Shown here one piece after another: positions 45,128 through 55,229 of a stretch of 64,000 nucleotides of DNA. Positions within the stretch are counted from its first letter, which is position 1. Each line of letters opens with the position of its first letter. The translations under genes were made by a program, and so were the position numbers. Source of the DNA: Gelidibacter salicanalis (lineage in GTDB: Bacteria; Bacteroidota; Bacteroidia; Flavobacteriales; Flavobacteriaceae); NCBI RefSeq assembly GCF_007997285.1, contig NZ_VORX01000007.1:62001-126000 (forward strand), written 5' to 3'. The notes beneath the pieces were generated by a model. That model was not told where the DNA came from. It searched no databases and saw nothing but the letters and a program-made list of their open reading frames with translations.

Positions 45128-46452
45128 TATTTTATTTTTTCCCGCAAAGTCTTTCGGTCGATCTGCAGAATTTCAGCAGCTTTGGTTTTATTGTTATCCA
45201 TAGCCTCCAAAACCTTTAAAATATGTCGTTTTTCAACTTCCTTGAGGGGTAAAAAAACATCTTGTTTTGGAAATTCTATTTGATACTTTAAATAAGATGG
45301 TAAATTTTCAATTTCCACTTGCTTATCGCACATAATCACCGCGCGTTGGATGCTGTTTTCCAGTTCCCTGATATTTCCAGGCCAATCATAACGTTCTAAT
45401 GCCAATAAGGCATCGTCTGATATTTTAACAATACGGTCCTTATATTCCACCCCATACTTAAATAAAAATTTATCCACTAAGAGCGGAATGTCAGATTTCC
45501 GATCTCTCAACGGGGGCACATCAATCTGAACCACGGTAAGACGGTAATATAAATCTTCCCTGAAACGACCGTTTTTGATAAGCTCTTTTAAATCGACGTT
45601 GGTCGCAGCAATTACCCGAACATCAATTTTTTCAACTTTTTGTGAGCCCACCCTCATAATTTCTTTTTCTTGCAAAACCCTTAACAGACTCAATTGGGTA
45701 GCCATGGAAGCATTTCCGATTTCATCTAAAAACAGAGTGCCTTTATTTGCCGCTTGAAAAAATCCGCTCCGATCGTCATTGGCTCCGGTAAAAGACCCTT
45801 TAGTGTAGCCAAACAATTCAGCTTCCAACAGGTTCTCCGGAATCGCCCCACAATTGACTGCAACAAAAGGTGCTGCCGCAAATTTCCCCATATAATGGAT
45901 AGCGCGTGCTACCAATTCTTTCCCTGTCCCGCTTTCGCCTTGAATAAAAACGGTGGCTTTGTTTTCTTTAACTCTTTCAATGATATTCGATACGTGTTTA
46001 AAAGCTTCAGATTGCCCAATTAATTCTCCAAAAACTGGATTGCGTAAGGAGGCAGCTCCGGGTTTTGAATGGGATATCGGGCGTAATGCAATGGATTTTT
46101 CGACGGCATTTTTGAGTTCCTCTTTGGTGAATGGTTTGGTAAGATAATCCATTACCCCAGACTTCATCGCTTTTAATGCGCCGTCAATTGAGGGATAACC
46201 CGTAACCGCCAATTTGGGGATTTCAGGAAAGTGCTCGGACACATATTTCACCAACTGTAAGCCGTCAACACCTGGCATCTGAAGATCCGTAATCAAAAGA
46301 TCAATGGTTTGGTCCTGTAAAATACAGATCGCCTCCTTTACCGAAATGGCTTTATAGGTGTGATAGTTCAACGATTTCAGATGCCTCTGAATCAACTCCA
46401 AGATCTGCACGTCATCATCAACAATTAATATGTTTTCCTTTTCCAACGGCAT
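45127..46452 (-). CDS. Sigma-54-dependent response regulator (NtrC family)
   Basis: 441 residues. Receiver domain (about 5-120) with the phosphorylation Asp in LLITDLQMPG near 56. Central AAA+ domain with Walker A GESGTGKELVARAIH near 172, the sigma-54-contact GAFTGA-type loop present as GSFTGAND near 220, Walker B TLFLDEIGN near 240, and a C-terminal Fis-type helix-turn-helix (NKTKAAEILQIDRKTLREKI). All parts of an enhancer-binding activator are present. It is preceded two bases upstream by its likely sensor kinase, and an operator-like region with a sigma-54 promoter lies just downstream. Confidence 0.93.
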   Translation of the reverse strand: MPLEKENILIVDDDVQILELIQRHLKSLNYHTYKAISVKEAICILQDQTIDLLITDLQMPGVDGLQLVKYVSEHFPEIPKLAVTGYPSIDGALKAMKSGVMDYLTKPFTKEELKNAVEKSIALRPISHSKPGAASLRNPVFGELIGQSEAFKHVSNIIERVKENKATVFIQGESGTGKELVARAIHYMGKFAAAPFVAVNCGAIPENLLEAELFGYTKGSFTGANDDRSGFFQAANKGTLFLDEIGNASMATQLSLLRVLQEKEIMRVGSQKVEKIDVRVIAATNVDLKELIKNGRFREDLYYRLTVVQIDVPPLRDRKSDIPLLVDKFLFKYGVEYKDRIVKISDDALLALERYDWPGNIRELENSIQRAVIMCDKQVEIENLPSYLKYQIEFPKQDVFLPLKEVEKRHILKVLEAMDNNKTKAAEILQIDRKTLREKIK

Positions 46453-46454
46453 AT

Positions 46455-47555
46455 TTATAGTTTAGGAAATGTGAGAGTAAATAAGGTTCCGTTTGGTTTA
46501 TTGCTACTATGCGAAATGGTCCCGCGATGGCTCTTCATGATGCCGTGTACAACGCTCAAACCTAATCCGGAGCCATCACCAACGGGTTTTGTGGTATAAA
46601 ACGGATTAAAAATAAACTCGGCAATGTCTTTAGAAATGCCTTTACCTTCATCGCTGATAAGCAAAACAACCTCTTTAAATTGATTGCTGACATTCACCAC
46701 AATTTTGCCGCCCTCTGGCGAAAAATAGATGGCATTAATAACCAGATTAAAAATAACTTGGGTCAGTTGGATAGCATCAACTCTAAGGGTAATATCCGCC
46801 TCACTAAATTCTAAAACACATTCAAGATTCTTTTTATTAAAACTCGGTTGTAATAAATGTATGGCATCCGTAATAATTGGGTTGATATTGACCAGCTCCA
46901 TATGATGAGGCATTTCGCAAGAAAAGAACATCAATTTTTTAACCACTTCTCGAGAAAAAATGGCACTGTTCATGATTTTATCCAAATCTTTTAAAGCGTC
47001 TTTATCGTGTATAAAGCGTTCCTGCAATAATTCAGAAAAACCTAAAATACTTGCTAACGGGGTGTTGAGTTCATGTGCAATTCCGGCCGTAATTTCTCCC
47101 AAAATGGCCATGCGGTCTGCACGTTCCATTTGACGCTTGGTCAGTTCTTCCTTATCAATAATTTGCTTGCGCTCAATCAGATTACCTATTTCGGCAGCAA
47201 TAGTTTTTAAAAGCTGTCGCTCTTCCTCCAAAAATGCATTTTCATTATACTTAGCTTTAGAATATCCTATTTTTATAGAGCCATAAGGCAAATTAAAAAC
47301 TTTTATAGCCGATAAAATAAATACCTGATCAAGTAGCCTTACCCCAGAACACACCAACTCATCTCCCAATTTCATTTCAACAAAAGCTTCCTCATTATAA
47401 AGGATAGCTGCCTTAAGACTGGCAGCTATTGCTTTAAATGTGGGGTCTAAATCATACAAATTACAATTGGCAATATAGGAGCTGACATTGTATAGACAGG
47501 TCAGTTCCTTAATGCGTTCTTTTAATTGATCTTCTGTTGAAACTAAAGCTCCCAT
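46455..47555 (-). CDS. Sensor histidine kinase, partner of the NtrC-type regulator
   Basis: 366 residues, no membrane segments. An N-terminal GAF-like sensing region (about 20-140) is followed by HisKA (AGIAHELNTPLASILG, His near 162) and HATPase_c (NLVINAIYFSPEGG, DEGKGIS, GSGLGLSVVHGIM). It sits nine bases after acs and two bases before the response regulator gene, so the three form one transcript. By position I infer a role in acetate metabolism; the signal is unknown. Confidence 0.9.
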   Translation of the reverse strand: MGALVSTEDQLKERIKELTCLYNVSSYIANCNLYDLDPTFKAIAASLKAAILYNEEAFVEMKLGDELVCSGVRLLDQVFILSAIKVFNLPYGSIKIGYSKAKYNENAFLEEERQLLKTIAAEIGNLIERKQIIDKEELTKRQMERADRMAILGEITAGIAHELNTPLASILGFSELLQERFIHDKDALKDLDKIMNSAIFSREVVKKLMFFSCEMPHHMELVNINPIITDAIHLLQPSFNKKNLECVLEFSEADITLRVDAIQLTQVIFNLVINAIYFSPEGGKIVVNVSNQFKEVVLLISDEGKGISKDIAEFIFNPFYTTKPVGDGSGLGLSVVHGIMKSHRGTISHSSNKPNGTLFTLTFPKL

Positions 47556-47563
47556 ATTGTTAT

Positions 47564-49468
47564 TTAAATCCTATGATCGATGATGTCCTGAACCACTTCA
47601 GGATTCAATAATGTACTGGTATCGCCTAAATTGGACATATCATTTTCGGCAATTTTGCGCAAAATACGACGCATAATCTTTCCGCTTCTTGTTTTTGGCA
47701 AGGCTTCGGTAAATTGTATTTTATCGAGTTTTGCAATGGGTCCGATCCGTTCAGAAATCAACTGATTAATTTCTTTACGTAAATTGTCGTGTACCCTACT
47801 TTCGCCTGTTTCTTTTAAGGACACATAGCCATAAAGAGCATTTCCTTTGATCTCATGAGGAAAACCAACAATGGCACTCTCAGAAACCGCAGGATGCTCA
47901 TTAATAGCATCTTCTAAAGGTCCCGTGCCCAAATTATGGCCGGATACGATGACCACATCATCTACCCTACCGGTAATTCTGTAATAGCCCACTTCGTCTC
48001 TTAACGCGCCATCCCCAGTAAAATACATATTTTTGTAAGTAGAAAAATAGGTTTCTTTATAGCGTTCGTGGTTGTTCCAAATGGTACGCGCCATGCCTGG
48101 CCAAGGAAATTTGATACACAAGCGTCCTTCTACTTGGTTGCCTTTTAACTCTTCTCCGGATTCATCCATCAAAGCCGGTTGTACCCCTAAAAATGGCAAG
48201 GTAGCGTAGGTAGGTTTGGTAGGGGTTACGTATGGCAAGGGAGAAATCATAATGCCTCCAGTTTCGGTTTGCCACCAGGTATCCACAATCGGATTTTTAC
48301 CTTTCCCGATGATATCATTATACCAATGCCAAGCTTCTTCGTTAATCGGTTCTCCAACAGAACCCAAGACTTTAATTGAGGATAAATCGACATTTTCAGC
48401 AAAGGACAAGTTTTGTTTCGCCAAGGCGCGGATAGCAGTTGGAGCGGTATAGAACTGATTGACTTTATGTTTTTCAACAATTTGCCAGAACCTTCCAAAA
48501 TCGGGATAATGCGGCACGCCTTCAAACATTAATGTCGTTGCACCGTTGGCCAACGGTCCATAAACAATATAGCTATGACCCGTAATCCATCCAATATCCG
48601 CAGTACACCAATAGACATCGTTTTCCTTATATTGAAAAACGTTCTTAAACGTATAGGCCGTGTACACCATATATCCACCGGTGGTATGCACCATGCCCTT
48701 CGGTTTTCCTGTAGAACCGGAAGTGTATAAAATAAATAATGGATCTTCAGCATCCATAAGTTCTGCTTCAAAATCTGAAGAAGCCTCATCGAGTAATGGT
48801 TGCAACCACACATCTCTATCCTCTACCATGGTAATATCAGAATTGGTGCGTTTAACCACCAATACTTTTTCAATGTCACAGTCCTGCAGCGCCTCATCGA
48901 CAATCCCTTTTAGGTCAATACTTTTACTGCCTCGGTAAGAGCCATCTGCCGTAATGACAATTTTACAATCGCTATCAACGATTCTTGTAGAGAGCGCTTT
49001 AGATGAAAATCCCGCAAATACCACATTGTGAATGGCACCAACTCTAGCACAGGCCAATAAAGTAACTGCTAATTCCGGAATCATTGGTAAATACACACAA
49101 ACCCGATCACCCTTTTTGATGCCTTGATCCCTGAGCACGTTGGCCATTTTACAAACCCGTTCATGCAATTGTTTGTAAGTGATATGTTGTGCTTCCTCTT
49201 CAGGATTATTAGGTTCAAAAATGATGGCAGTCTTATGACCACGGCTGAGTAAATGGCGATCTAGACAATTTTCTGTAATATTTAATTTTGCGCCTTCAAA
49301 CCATTTGACTTCTGGGGAGCTAAAATCCCAGCTAAGAACTTTATCCCACTTTTTGCGCCATAGGAAATGTTCTTCTGCAATCTCTTCCCAAAAATTTTCA
49401 GGCTCCCTGACGGATTTCCGATACACTTGGTAATACTCCTCTAAGTTTTTGATACTATAATGACTCAT
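47564..49468 (-). CDS. acs: Acetate--CoA ligase (acetyl-CoA synthetase)
   Basis: Activates acetate to acetyl-CoA via acetyl-AMP. It has 634 residues: an N-terminal ACAS_N domain (YYQVYRKSVREPENFWEEIA), the phosphate loop YTSGSTGKPKGMVHTTGGY near 247, the substrate-pocket VDTWWQTETGG near 395, the hinge ITGRVDDVVIVSGHNL near 505 and the acetylatable Lys in PKTRSGKIMRRIL near the C-terminus. Length is slightly below the 650 of E. coli Acs. It heads an operon with a histidine kinase and an NtrC-type regulator, both adjoining, which I infer to control it or its neighbours. Confidence 0.94.
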   Translation of the reverse strand: MSHYSIKNLEEYYQVYRKSVREPENFWEEIAEEHFLWRKKWDKVLSWDFSSPEVKWFEGAKLNITENCLDRHLLSRGHKTAIIFEPNNPEEEAQHITYKQLHERVCKMANVLRDQGIKKGDRVCVYLPMIPELAVTLLACARVGAIHNVVFAGFSSKALSTRIVDSDCKIVITADGSYRGSKSIDLKGIVDEALQDCDIEKVLVVKRTNSDITMVEDRDVWLQPLLDEASSDFEAELMDAEDPLFILYTSGSTGKPKGMVHTTGGYMVYTAYTFKNVFQYKENDVYWCTADIGWITGHSYIVYGPLANGATTLMFEGVPHYPDFGRFWQIVEKHKVNQFYTAPTAIRALAKQNLSFAENVDLSSIKVLGSVGEPINEEAWHWYNDIIGKGKNPIVDTWWQTETGGIMISPLPYVTPTKPTYATLPFLGVQPALMDESGEELKGNQVEGRLCIKFPWPGMARTIWNNHERYKETYFSTYKNMYFTGDGALRDEVGYYRITGRVDDVVIVSGHNLGTGPLEDAINEHPAVSESAIVGFPHEIKGNALYGYVSLKETGESRVHDNLRKEINQLISERIGPIAKLDKIQFTEALPKTRSGKIMRRILRKIAENDMSNLGDTSTLLNPEVVQDIIDHRI

Positions 49469-49537
49469 ATATTTTGTTTGTTGTGTTATTAGTGATGCCG
49501 CTGCTTGCTAGTTACTCTAAGCAAAATGCTTGTTTCT

Positions 49538-49545
49538 CAAAAATA
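49538..49545 (-). promoter_or_regulatory. Putative -7 promoter element of the acs operon
   Basis: TATTTTTG on the minus strand, 69 bases before the acs start codon. No clear -33 element or sigma-54 motif is found in this region. Confidence 0.35.
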
Positions 49546-49654
49546 TCAATTTATTTTTAAAATTTGCCCTCATGTTAACAATAGCTGAAGAAATATCTAT
49601 TTAGCTCGCACCATTCGGTCTAGTCTATGGTGTTCAAAATATCTTAGCTTTAAA

Positions 49655-51025
49655 TTACAATTTCATCCGCTTTGCGTACGCCTTCATCTCCTTAATTACT
49701 TTTGGTGCCAATATAATAGTTGCCGTCATGGTTGGAATGGCCATCAACGCAAATGTGCCATCAATCAGATTCAACATCATACTTAATGGCGTAACTGCCC
49801 CAAATATAATACTGGCGATATAGAAATAATTGTAATAATGCTGGTTGTGTGCGCCAAACAAGAAGGACATGCATTTTGTTCCGTAATAGGAATAGGTAAA
49901 TAAAGACGAAATACTAAATGTAGCAATACAAATTAATAGCAAGTAATTACCGTATCCGGGAATGGCATTATTAAAAGCTGCTGCCGTTAAGCTCACCCCA
50001 TTAGCCTCACTGGTTTGCCACACGCCGGTTACCAAAATAGCGAGTGCGGTTAAGGTACATACCACCAAAGTATCAATGGCAGGCCCTAACATAGCCACCA
50101 AGCCTTCACGCACAGGTTCATTGGTTTTTGACGCGCCGTGAGCCATAGGTGCTGTACCGATACCCGCTTCATTTGAAAATGCACCACGTCTTACGCCCAA
50201 TAGAATCAGTCCACCAACAATGCCTCCTAAGAAGGAATCGCCTTTAAAATAATCGCCAGCAAAAGCATCGGTAAACATTAAAGCAAGATAACGAGGAACT
50301 TCTTCAATATAGACTCCCAAAATAATCAGGACCAATACAAAATAAAGCACCACCATACTAGGCACCAACTTTGAAGCGGTTTTACTGATCCGGTCCAATC
50401 CACCTAAGATAACCACTGCCGTAATGGCTACAAGGATAATCCCAATGATGATGTTAGAGGTGGTAGTTACTTCAACACCGTTGGGTTCTAATAATATAAA
50501 ATTGATGGCCTGCTTTAACTGATTCACGTTAAAAACGGGCAATGCGCCAATAAGTCCGCAAATACTGAAAAATATAGCCAAAGGTTTCCATGATTTGCCC
50601 AAGCCTTCTATGATAAAATACATCGGGCCTCCTTGAATATCGCCATTGCTATCTTTACCTCTATACATAATGGCTAAGGTGCAGGTGAAAAATTTGGTCG
50701 ACATTCCAATAATGGCACTGATCCACATCCAAAACATGGCGCCAGGTCCACCAATATGAATGGCAACTGCTACACCGGCAATATTCCCCATGCCGATGGT
50801 TGAAGCCAAAGCTGTAGAAAGGGCTTGAAAATGAGTGATTTCACCAGGGGCATTTGGGTCATCATATTTACCTCTTAACACGTTTAGAGCATGAAAAAAA
50901 TAGCGAAAGGGTAAAAACCCAGAGCGTACCAATAAATACAGGCCGCCTCCAATTAAAATAATCAATAAAGGTAATCCCCATGCGTAGTCAGCAAAGGTTT
51001 GAAAGATTGAATCTAAAGTGTTCAT
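49655..51025 (-). CDS. Alanine/glycine:sodium symporter (AGCS family)
   Basis: 456 residues with about 11 transmembrane helices, typical of AGCS. Family signatures are IGMGNIAGVAVAIHIGGPGAMFWMW near 75-99 (substrate and sodium site in the first core helix; key residues GNI and GGPGA) and GAFSNEAGIGTAPMAHGA near 255-272, which is close to the AGCS consensus. It takes up alanine or glycine with sodium. It is transcribed toward acs with a 180-base gap but probably alone. Confidence 0.92.
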   Translation of the reverse strand: MNTLDSIFQTFADYAWGLPLLIILIGGGLYLLVRSGFLPFRYFFHALNVLRGKYDDPNAPGEITHFQALSTALASTIGMGNIAGVAVAIHIGGPGAMFWMWISAIIGMSTKFFTCTLAIMYRGKDSNGDIQGGPMYFIIEGLGKSWKPLAIFFSICGLIGALPVFNVNQLKQAINFILLEPNGVEVTTTSNIIIGIILVAITAVVILGGLDRISKTASKLVPSMVVLYFVLVLIILGVYIEEVPRYLALMFTDAFAGDYFKGDSFLGGIVGGLILLGVRRGAFSNEAGIGTAPMAHGASKTNEPVREGLVAMLGPAIDTLVVCTLTALAILVTGVWQTSEANGVSLTAAAFNNAIPGYGNYLLLICIATFSISSLFTYSYYGTKCMSFLFGAHNQHYYNYFYIASIIFGAVTPLSMMLNLIDGTFALMAIPTMTATIILAPKVIKEMKAYAKRMKL

Positions 51026-51139
51026 TTGTGAAATCTGGTTAGCGATTTTAAAGATATAGTTTTCGGTTTACAAATTTTAAGAATGTCCTATAAAAAATCC
51101 CGTTTACACCTAAAAGTTATTAATTTTGAGTTTTAACAT

Positions 51140-51147
51140 TATATTTG
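51140..51147 (+). promoter_or_regulatory. Putative -7 promoter element of the acyltransferase gene
   Basis: TATATTTG, exact TAnnTTTG match, 21 bases before TTG 51169. An earlier in-frame TTG at 51145 lies inside this element, so it cannot be the start codon. Confidence 0.45.
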
Positions 51148-51168
51148 CATTTACTAGCCAAAACCTCA

Positions 51169-52293
51169 TTGAAAGCAAACCGACTTTATTTTATTGACGC
51201 TGTACGCGCGTTTGCCATTTTAATGATGCTTCAGGGTCACTTCGTGGACACACTACTCAACCCTATTTACAGAGACGATTCTTATACGGCCTATACGGTT
51301 TGGTCCTATTTTAGAGGGATTACCGCACCTACGTTTTTTACTATTTCAGGAGTTGTCTTTCTCTATTTACTTTTAAAAGCCCACGCAAAAGGCAGTGATA
51401 AACAGCGTTTGCGAAAAGGTGCTACCCGAGGGGTGATGCTGATTGGCATTGGGTACGCCCTACGGATCCCGTTTTTCTCGTGGCTAAAAGGCGATTTTGA
51501 TTCCTATTTCTTGGTCATTGATGTGCTGCAGTGCATCGGTCTGTCCTTATTGATGTTGATTGGTCTCTATTTATTATGCCGACGAAATAGCACCATCCTA
51601 TCTATCGTATTACTGACTATTGGCTGTGTTATTTTTGTGACTGAACCTCTGTATCGAAATTTGACCTTAGAAAACGTGCCCGCTGTATTTGCGAACTATT
51701 TGAGTAAATCTAACGGGAGTGTCTTTACCATTTTACCCTGGTTTGGCTATGTGGCGTTTGGCGGCTTCTTAGCTACTTTATTCTTTACCTATTCCCAAAA
51801 AAAATATTTTAAACAGATTACTGTAAGCTCTTTTTTTGTGTTGGGGATTATTCTCCTGCTCTACTCGACACAAATCCTACAGCAATTGTTTGTGATGACC
51901 AATATTGAATTGTTTGAACGAGCGGCAAACTACAATTACCTCTTCTTAAGATTGGGTAATGTGTTGTTGTACTTTGGATTCTTTTACCTGTTGGAACGTT
52001 TCATGAAGCAATCCATTGTGACCCGCATTGGAGAAACCACACTGAATATTTATGTGGTGCATTTCATCATCATTTACGGAAGCTTTACAGGCATTGGTCT
52101 TAAGCACTTTTATTACAAATCCTTAGAACCTTGGGAAGCCGTATTTGGCGCCTTAGCATTTATAATAGCCGTGTGCGTTATTGTATTTCACATTGGGAAG
52201 ACCAACGCGTTTATATACAAATACCTCCGAAAATTATTGCATTTAATTAGACCTTCAGATAAGAATCTGAATGAAACTAACGACCAAGTTTAA
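51169..52293 (+). CDS. DUF1624 (heparan-alpha-glucosaminide acetyltransferase-like) membrane protein
   Basis: 374 residues. I place the start at TTG 51169 ([15 protein letters not shown]), downstream of a good promoter element. About ten transmembrane helices. The N-terminal [18 protein letters not shown] (His near 20) is the catalytic pattern of DUF1624/HGSNAT-type transmembrane acyltransferases. Substrate unknown; may modify a cell-surface glycan. It overlaps purC by four bases on the opposite strand. Confidence 0.85.
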   Translation: MKANRLYFIDAVRAFAILMMLQGHFVDTLLNPIYRDDSYTAYTVWSYFRGITAPTFFTISGVVFLYLLLKAHAKGSDKQRLRKGATRGVMLIGIGYALRIPFFSWLKGDFDSYFLVIDVLQCIGLSLLMLIGLYLLCRRNSTILSIVLLTIGCVIFVTEPLYRNLTLENVPAVFANYLSKSNGSVFTILPWFGYVAFGGFLATLFFTYSQKKYFKQITVSSFFVLGIILLLYSTQILQQLFVMTNIELFERAANYNYLFLRLGNVLLYFGFFYLLERFMKQSIVTRIGETTLNIYVVHFIIIYGSFTGIGLKHFYYKSLEPWEAVFGALAFIIAVCVIVFHIGKTNAFIYKYLRKLLHLIRPSDKNLNETNDQV

Positions 52294-53243
52294 GCCTGCT
52301 CAGCTAGATAACGCTCTACGTTTTTCTGGATGCGCTCTTGTATGTGCACCACATCAGCCTTTACAAAATCTTCTCCCATTATTTTTTCATAGAGTTCAAT
52401 ATAGCGATCAGAAACGGTCTCAATATAATCATCTGTCATTTGAGGGACAGTTTGACCTTCCAAACCTTGAAAACCATTCGAAATTAACCACTGGCGTACG
52501 AATTCTTTAGACAATTGTTTTTGTTGCTCACCTGCCTCCTGACGGTCTTGGTAGCCATCTGCATAGAAATATCTAGAAGAATCTGGAGTATGAATTTCGT
52601 CAATTAAAACAATTTTATCATCCTTTGTTTTTCCAAATTCGTATTTCGTATCCACTAAAATCAAGCCTCTACTTGCGGCAATTTCTGAACCTCTTTGAAA
52701 AAGTTTTCTAGTGTAATCTTCTAAAACCAGATAGTCTGCTTCGCTGACAATGCCCCGTGCTATTATATCTTTCCGAGATATATCTTCATCATGATCTCCC
52801 ATTTCAGCTTTGGTGGCCGGCGTAATAATGGGTTGTGGAAATTTGTCATTTTCTTTCAAGCCTTCAGGAAGTGGAACGCCACATAAGATGCGTTTTCCAA
52901 CTTTATATTCGCGAGCCGCATGTCCGGACATATACCCACGAATCACCATTTCCACCTTAAAAGGTTCACATAAATGCCCCACAGCAACGTTAGGATCTGG
53001 CGTTGCAATTAACCAATTAGGCACCAAATCTTCCGTTTGCTTCATAAACTTAGTCGCAATCTGATTAAGGATTTGACCTTTGTAAGGAATTCCTTTAGGC
53101 ATCACCACATCAAACGCACTTAAGCGATCAGTAGCAACCATAACTAACAAATTGTCGTTGATGTTATAAACTTCTCTGACCTTGCCTTTGTAAAGTCCTT
53201 TTTGTCCGGGGAAATTAAAATTGGTATCTATGATGGTGTTCAT
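52290..53243 (-). CDS. purC: Phosphoribosylaminoimidazole-succinocarboxamide synthase
   Basis: Purine biosynthesis: condenses CAIR with aspartate using ATP. It has 317 residues, the length seen in Bacteroidota. Seen are [39 protein letters not shown] at 18-56 (key GKVR and DR.SAFD), the [12 protein letters not shown] loop near 128, [13 protein letters not shown] near 198 and [14 protein letters not shown] near 215. Starts at ATG 53243. Confidence 0.95.
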   Translation of the reverse strand: MNTIIDTNFNFPGQKGLYKGKVREVYNINDNLLVMVATDRLSAFDVVMPKGIPYKGQILNQIATKFMKQTEDLVPNWLIATPDPNVAVGHLCEPFKVEMVIRGYMSGHAAREYKVGKRILCGVPLPEGLKENDKFPQPIITPATKAEMGDHDEDISRKDIIARGIVSEADYLVLEDYTRKLFQRGSEIAASRGLILVDTKYEFGKTKDDKIVLIDEIHTPDSSRYFYADGYQDRQEAGEQQKQLSKEFVRQWLISNGFQGLEGQTVPQMTDDYIETVSDRYIELYEKIMGEDFVKADVVHIQERIQKNVERYLAEQA

Positions 53244-53308
53244 GTAGCAGAAATTTTAGCAGTTAACTCTCCCACAAAAATAAGGGTTATGGACTTTAGA
53301 ATGCAAAA

Positions 53309-53335
53309 AAAAAGAGCAGTAAAAACTGCTCTTTT
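53309..53335 (-). terminator. Terminator of the 170-residue barrel gene
   Basis: AAAAGAGCAGT-AAAA-ACTGCTCTTTT, with nine T residues after it on the minus strand. Confidence 0.8.
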
Positions 53336-53357
53336 AAAATCTTTTAATTTTAGGGGA

Positions 53358-53870
53358 CTAAAATCTTAAATTGTAGGTTGCGCCAATCCCAAGGACGCGA
53401 ATATCGAAATCATTTTCAGCAAAGGTGTTTTGGTAAAAGGCAAAAATATTCCAATCTTCATTATGATAGCCAATTTGAGGGTTGACGTATAGTCCGCCTT
53501 CATTATTTTCGACATTCATTAAGAATCCGTAACCTAAATCGGCACCAATAAATAAACCTGTCTTTTGGAAATAATATCTAGCAAAACCAGCGGCAGGAAT
53601 AATTCCAAAATCATCTGCACCATCTTTACCAAACAAATGGCTGTACCCCGTGGCCAGACCGATTCCGAAATTAGGCGTCACCAAAAATTGGCCTTTGACA
53701 TCCAGACCGAGAGCAAATGAAGCAAAATCATCAGCGTCTCCCATTGGAACACCAGCATTCAATCCTAATTTTAACCACGAATTTTTAGAAGTAATATCTT
53801 TTACTTTTACTTCTTGTGCGAACGTGGACAACCCCACGAACATCGCAAACACTAAAACAAGCTTCTTCAT
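53358..53870 (-). CDS. Small outer-membrane beta-barrel protein
   Basis: 170 residues with a signal peptide (MKKLVLVFAMFVGLSTFAQE). The mature part is an eight-stranded-type barrel pattern: LKLGLNAGVPMGDADDF, LGLDVKGQFLV, IGLATGYSHLFG, GLFIGADLGYGFLMN, YVNPQIGYH and a C-terminal Phe. Outer-membrane protein of unknown role. It stands between purC and phoH as a single-gene unit. Confidence 0.85.
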   Translation of the reverse strand: MKKLVLVFAMFVGLSTFAQEVKVKDITSKNSWLKLGLNAGVPMGDADDFASFALGLDVKGQFLVTPNFGIGLATGYSHLFGKDGADDFGIIPAAGFARYYFQKTGLFIGADLGYGFLMNVENNEGGLYVNPQIGYHNEDWNIFAFYQNTFAENDFDIRVLGIGATYNLRF

Positions 53871-53991
53871 TATTTAAAATAGTTTTAAGTTAATGATGAG
53901 CGAATGTCAAAACCTGTACCACAAATGCATTTAAAATGACGTACGATATGAAAAAAAAATTAAAGGATTGACAGTGATAATATTACCTCTT

Positions 53992-54049
53992 AAAAAAAAA
54001 GCTTCACTGTTGTCAGGCTAGGCCAGACATGTCAGATGAAGCTTTTTTT
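53992..54049 (-). terminator. Structured terminator of phoH
   Basis: AAGCTTCA / TGAAGCTT arms with A and T tracts on both sides; the interior forms a second TGTC...GACA hairpin. It directly follows the phoH stop codon. Confidence 0.75.
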
Positions 54050-54062
54050 AAATTTTACGCTG

Positions 54063-55019
54063 CTATAATTCGCGACTGTCAATAGTCTTATAGGCTTCAA
54101 TAATTTTTCGAACCAGTTTGTGTCGAATGACATCGGTTTCGTCCAAAAAGACAATCCCCACGCCTTCAACATCTTTCAAAATTAAAAGGGCTTCTTTTAA
54201 TCCGGAAGTGGTACGCCTCGGCAAATCAATTTGTCCAGGATCTCCCGTCAGCAAAAATTTTGCATTTTTACCCATCCTGGTTAAAAACATCTTCATTTGA
54301 TTATGTGTAGTATTTTGTCCTTCATCCAAAATGACAAATGCATTATCTAAAGTACGTCCACGCATAAAGGCCAATGGAGCAATTTGAATAGTACCATTCT
54401 CAATAAATTGCGCCAATTTCTCCGCTGGAATCATGTCTCTAAGGGCATCATATAAAGGTTGCATATACGGATCTAATTTTTCCTTTAAATCTCCAGGAAG
54501 AAATCCTAAGTTTTCGCCGGCTTCAACCGCAGGTCGCGTCAAAATAATACGCTTAACCTCTTTATTCTTCAAAGCTTTTACCGCCAAAGCAACACCCGTG
54601 TAAGTTTTTCCTGTCCCCGCAGGGCCAATGGCAAATACCATGTCATGTTTTCGCATGCTCTCCACCAACTTGCGTTGGTTGACGGTTTGGGCTTTGATCA
54701 CTTTACCTCCAACCCCATGAAGAATGGCTTCACTACTTTTCTCGGTTGTAGTATAGTCTTCGCTCGAAACGCTTGTCAGCACTTGTTCTATGGCATTTTC
54801 GTCAATTTTATTATATTTTGCGTAATGCTTTAACAGCATGGTCATACGCTTGTCAAATTCTTCCAACAAATCCTCATCACCGTAGGCTTTAATTTTATTA
54901 CCTCTTGCTACGATTTTAATTTTTGGGAAATATTTTTTAAGTAGTTCAATATTAACGTTATGGGGTCCAAAAAATTCTTTTGGCGCAATTTCTTCTAATT
55001 CTAATATAAGTTCATTCAA
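54063..55019 (-). CDS. phoH: PhoH-family ATPase
   Basis: 318 residues. The PhoH domain (about 110-315) has Walker A FAIGPAGTGKTYTGVALAV near 129-147, LTRPAVEAGENLGFLPGDL near 160, Walker B AFVILDEGQNTTHNQMKM near 225 and LLTGDPGQIDLPRRTTSGL near 255. The N-terminal part has a KH-like region. Predicted RNA helicase or ATPase. In flavobacteria it is usually close to purC and the SAM hydrolase gene, as here. Confidence 0.92.
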   Translation of the reverse strand: MNELILELEEIAPKEFFGPHNVNIELLKKYFPKIKIVARGNKIKAYGDEDLLEEFDKRMTMLLKHYAKYNKIDENAIEQVLTSVSSEDYTTTEKSSEAILHGVGGKVIKAQTVNQRKLVESMRKHDMVFAIGPAGTGKTYTGVALAVKALKNKEVKRIILTRPAVEAGENLGFLPGDLKEKLDPYMQPLYDALRDMIPAEKLAQFIENGTIQIAPLAFMRGRTLDNAFVILDEGQNTTHNQMKMFLTRMGKNAKFLLTGDPGQIDLPRRTTSGLKEALLILKDVEGVGIVFLDETDVIRHKLVRKIIEAYKTIDSREL

Positions 55020-55229
55020 AAGCTGTCGGATTTAATAAATTAATCTCTTAAGTTTTATTAGTTTTGTGTGGACAAAAAAAGTCGCTCAAATTTCAGTCTA
55101 CTATTCAAATCTAATTGAAAAATATACAAATGTTTGATTAAAACATAGAATAAATAGATTTTTTTTGAATTACGAATTAAAAGTATCAAAACCGTTTAAT
55201 CCAACCTAAAAAAGAACCCTCACAAGTAC

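Noticed and set aside
54001-54042. Riboswitch downstream of phoH
   Set aside because: The structured hairpin is flanked by A/T tracts and lies right after the phoH stop, so it is best read as a terminator with an elaborate loop.
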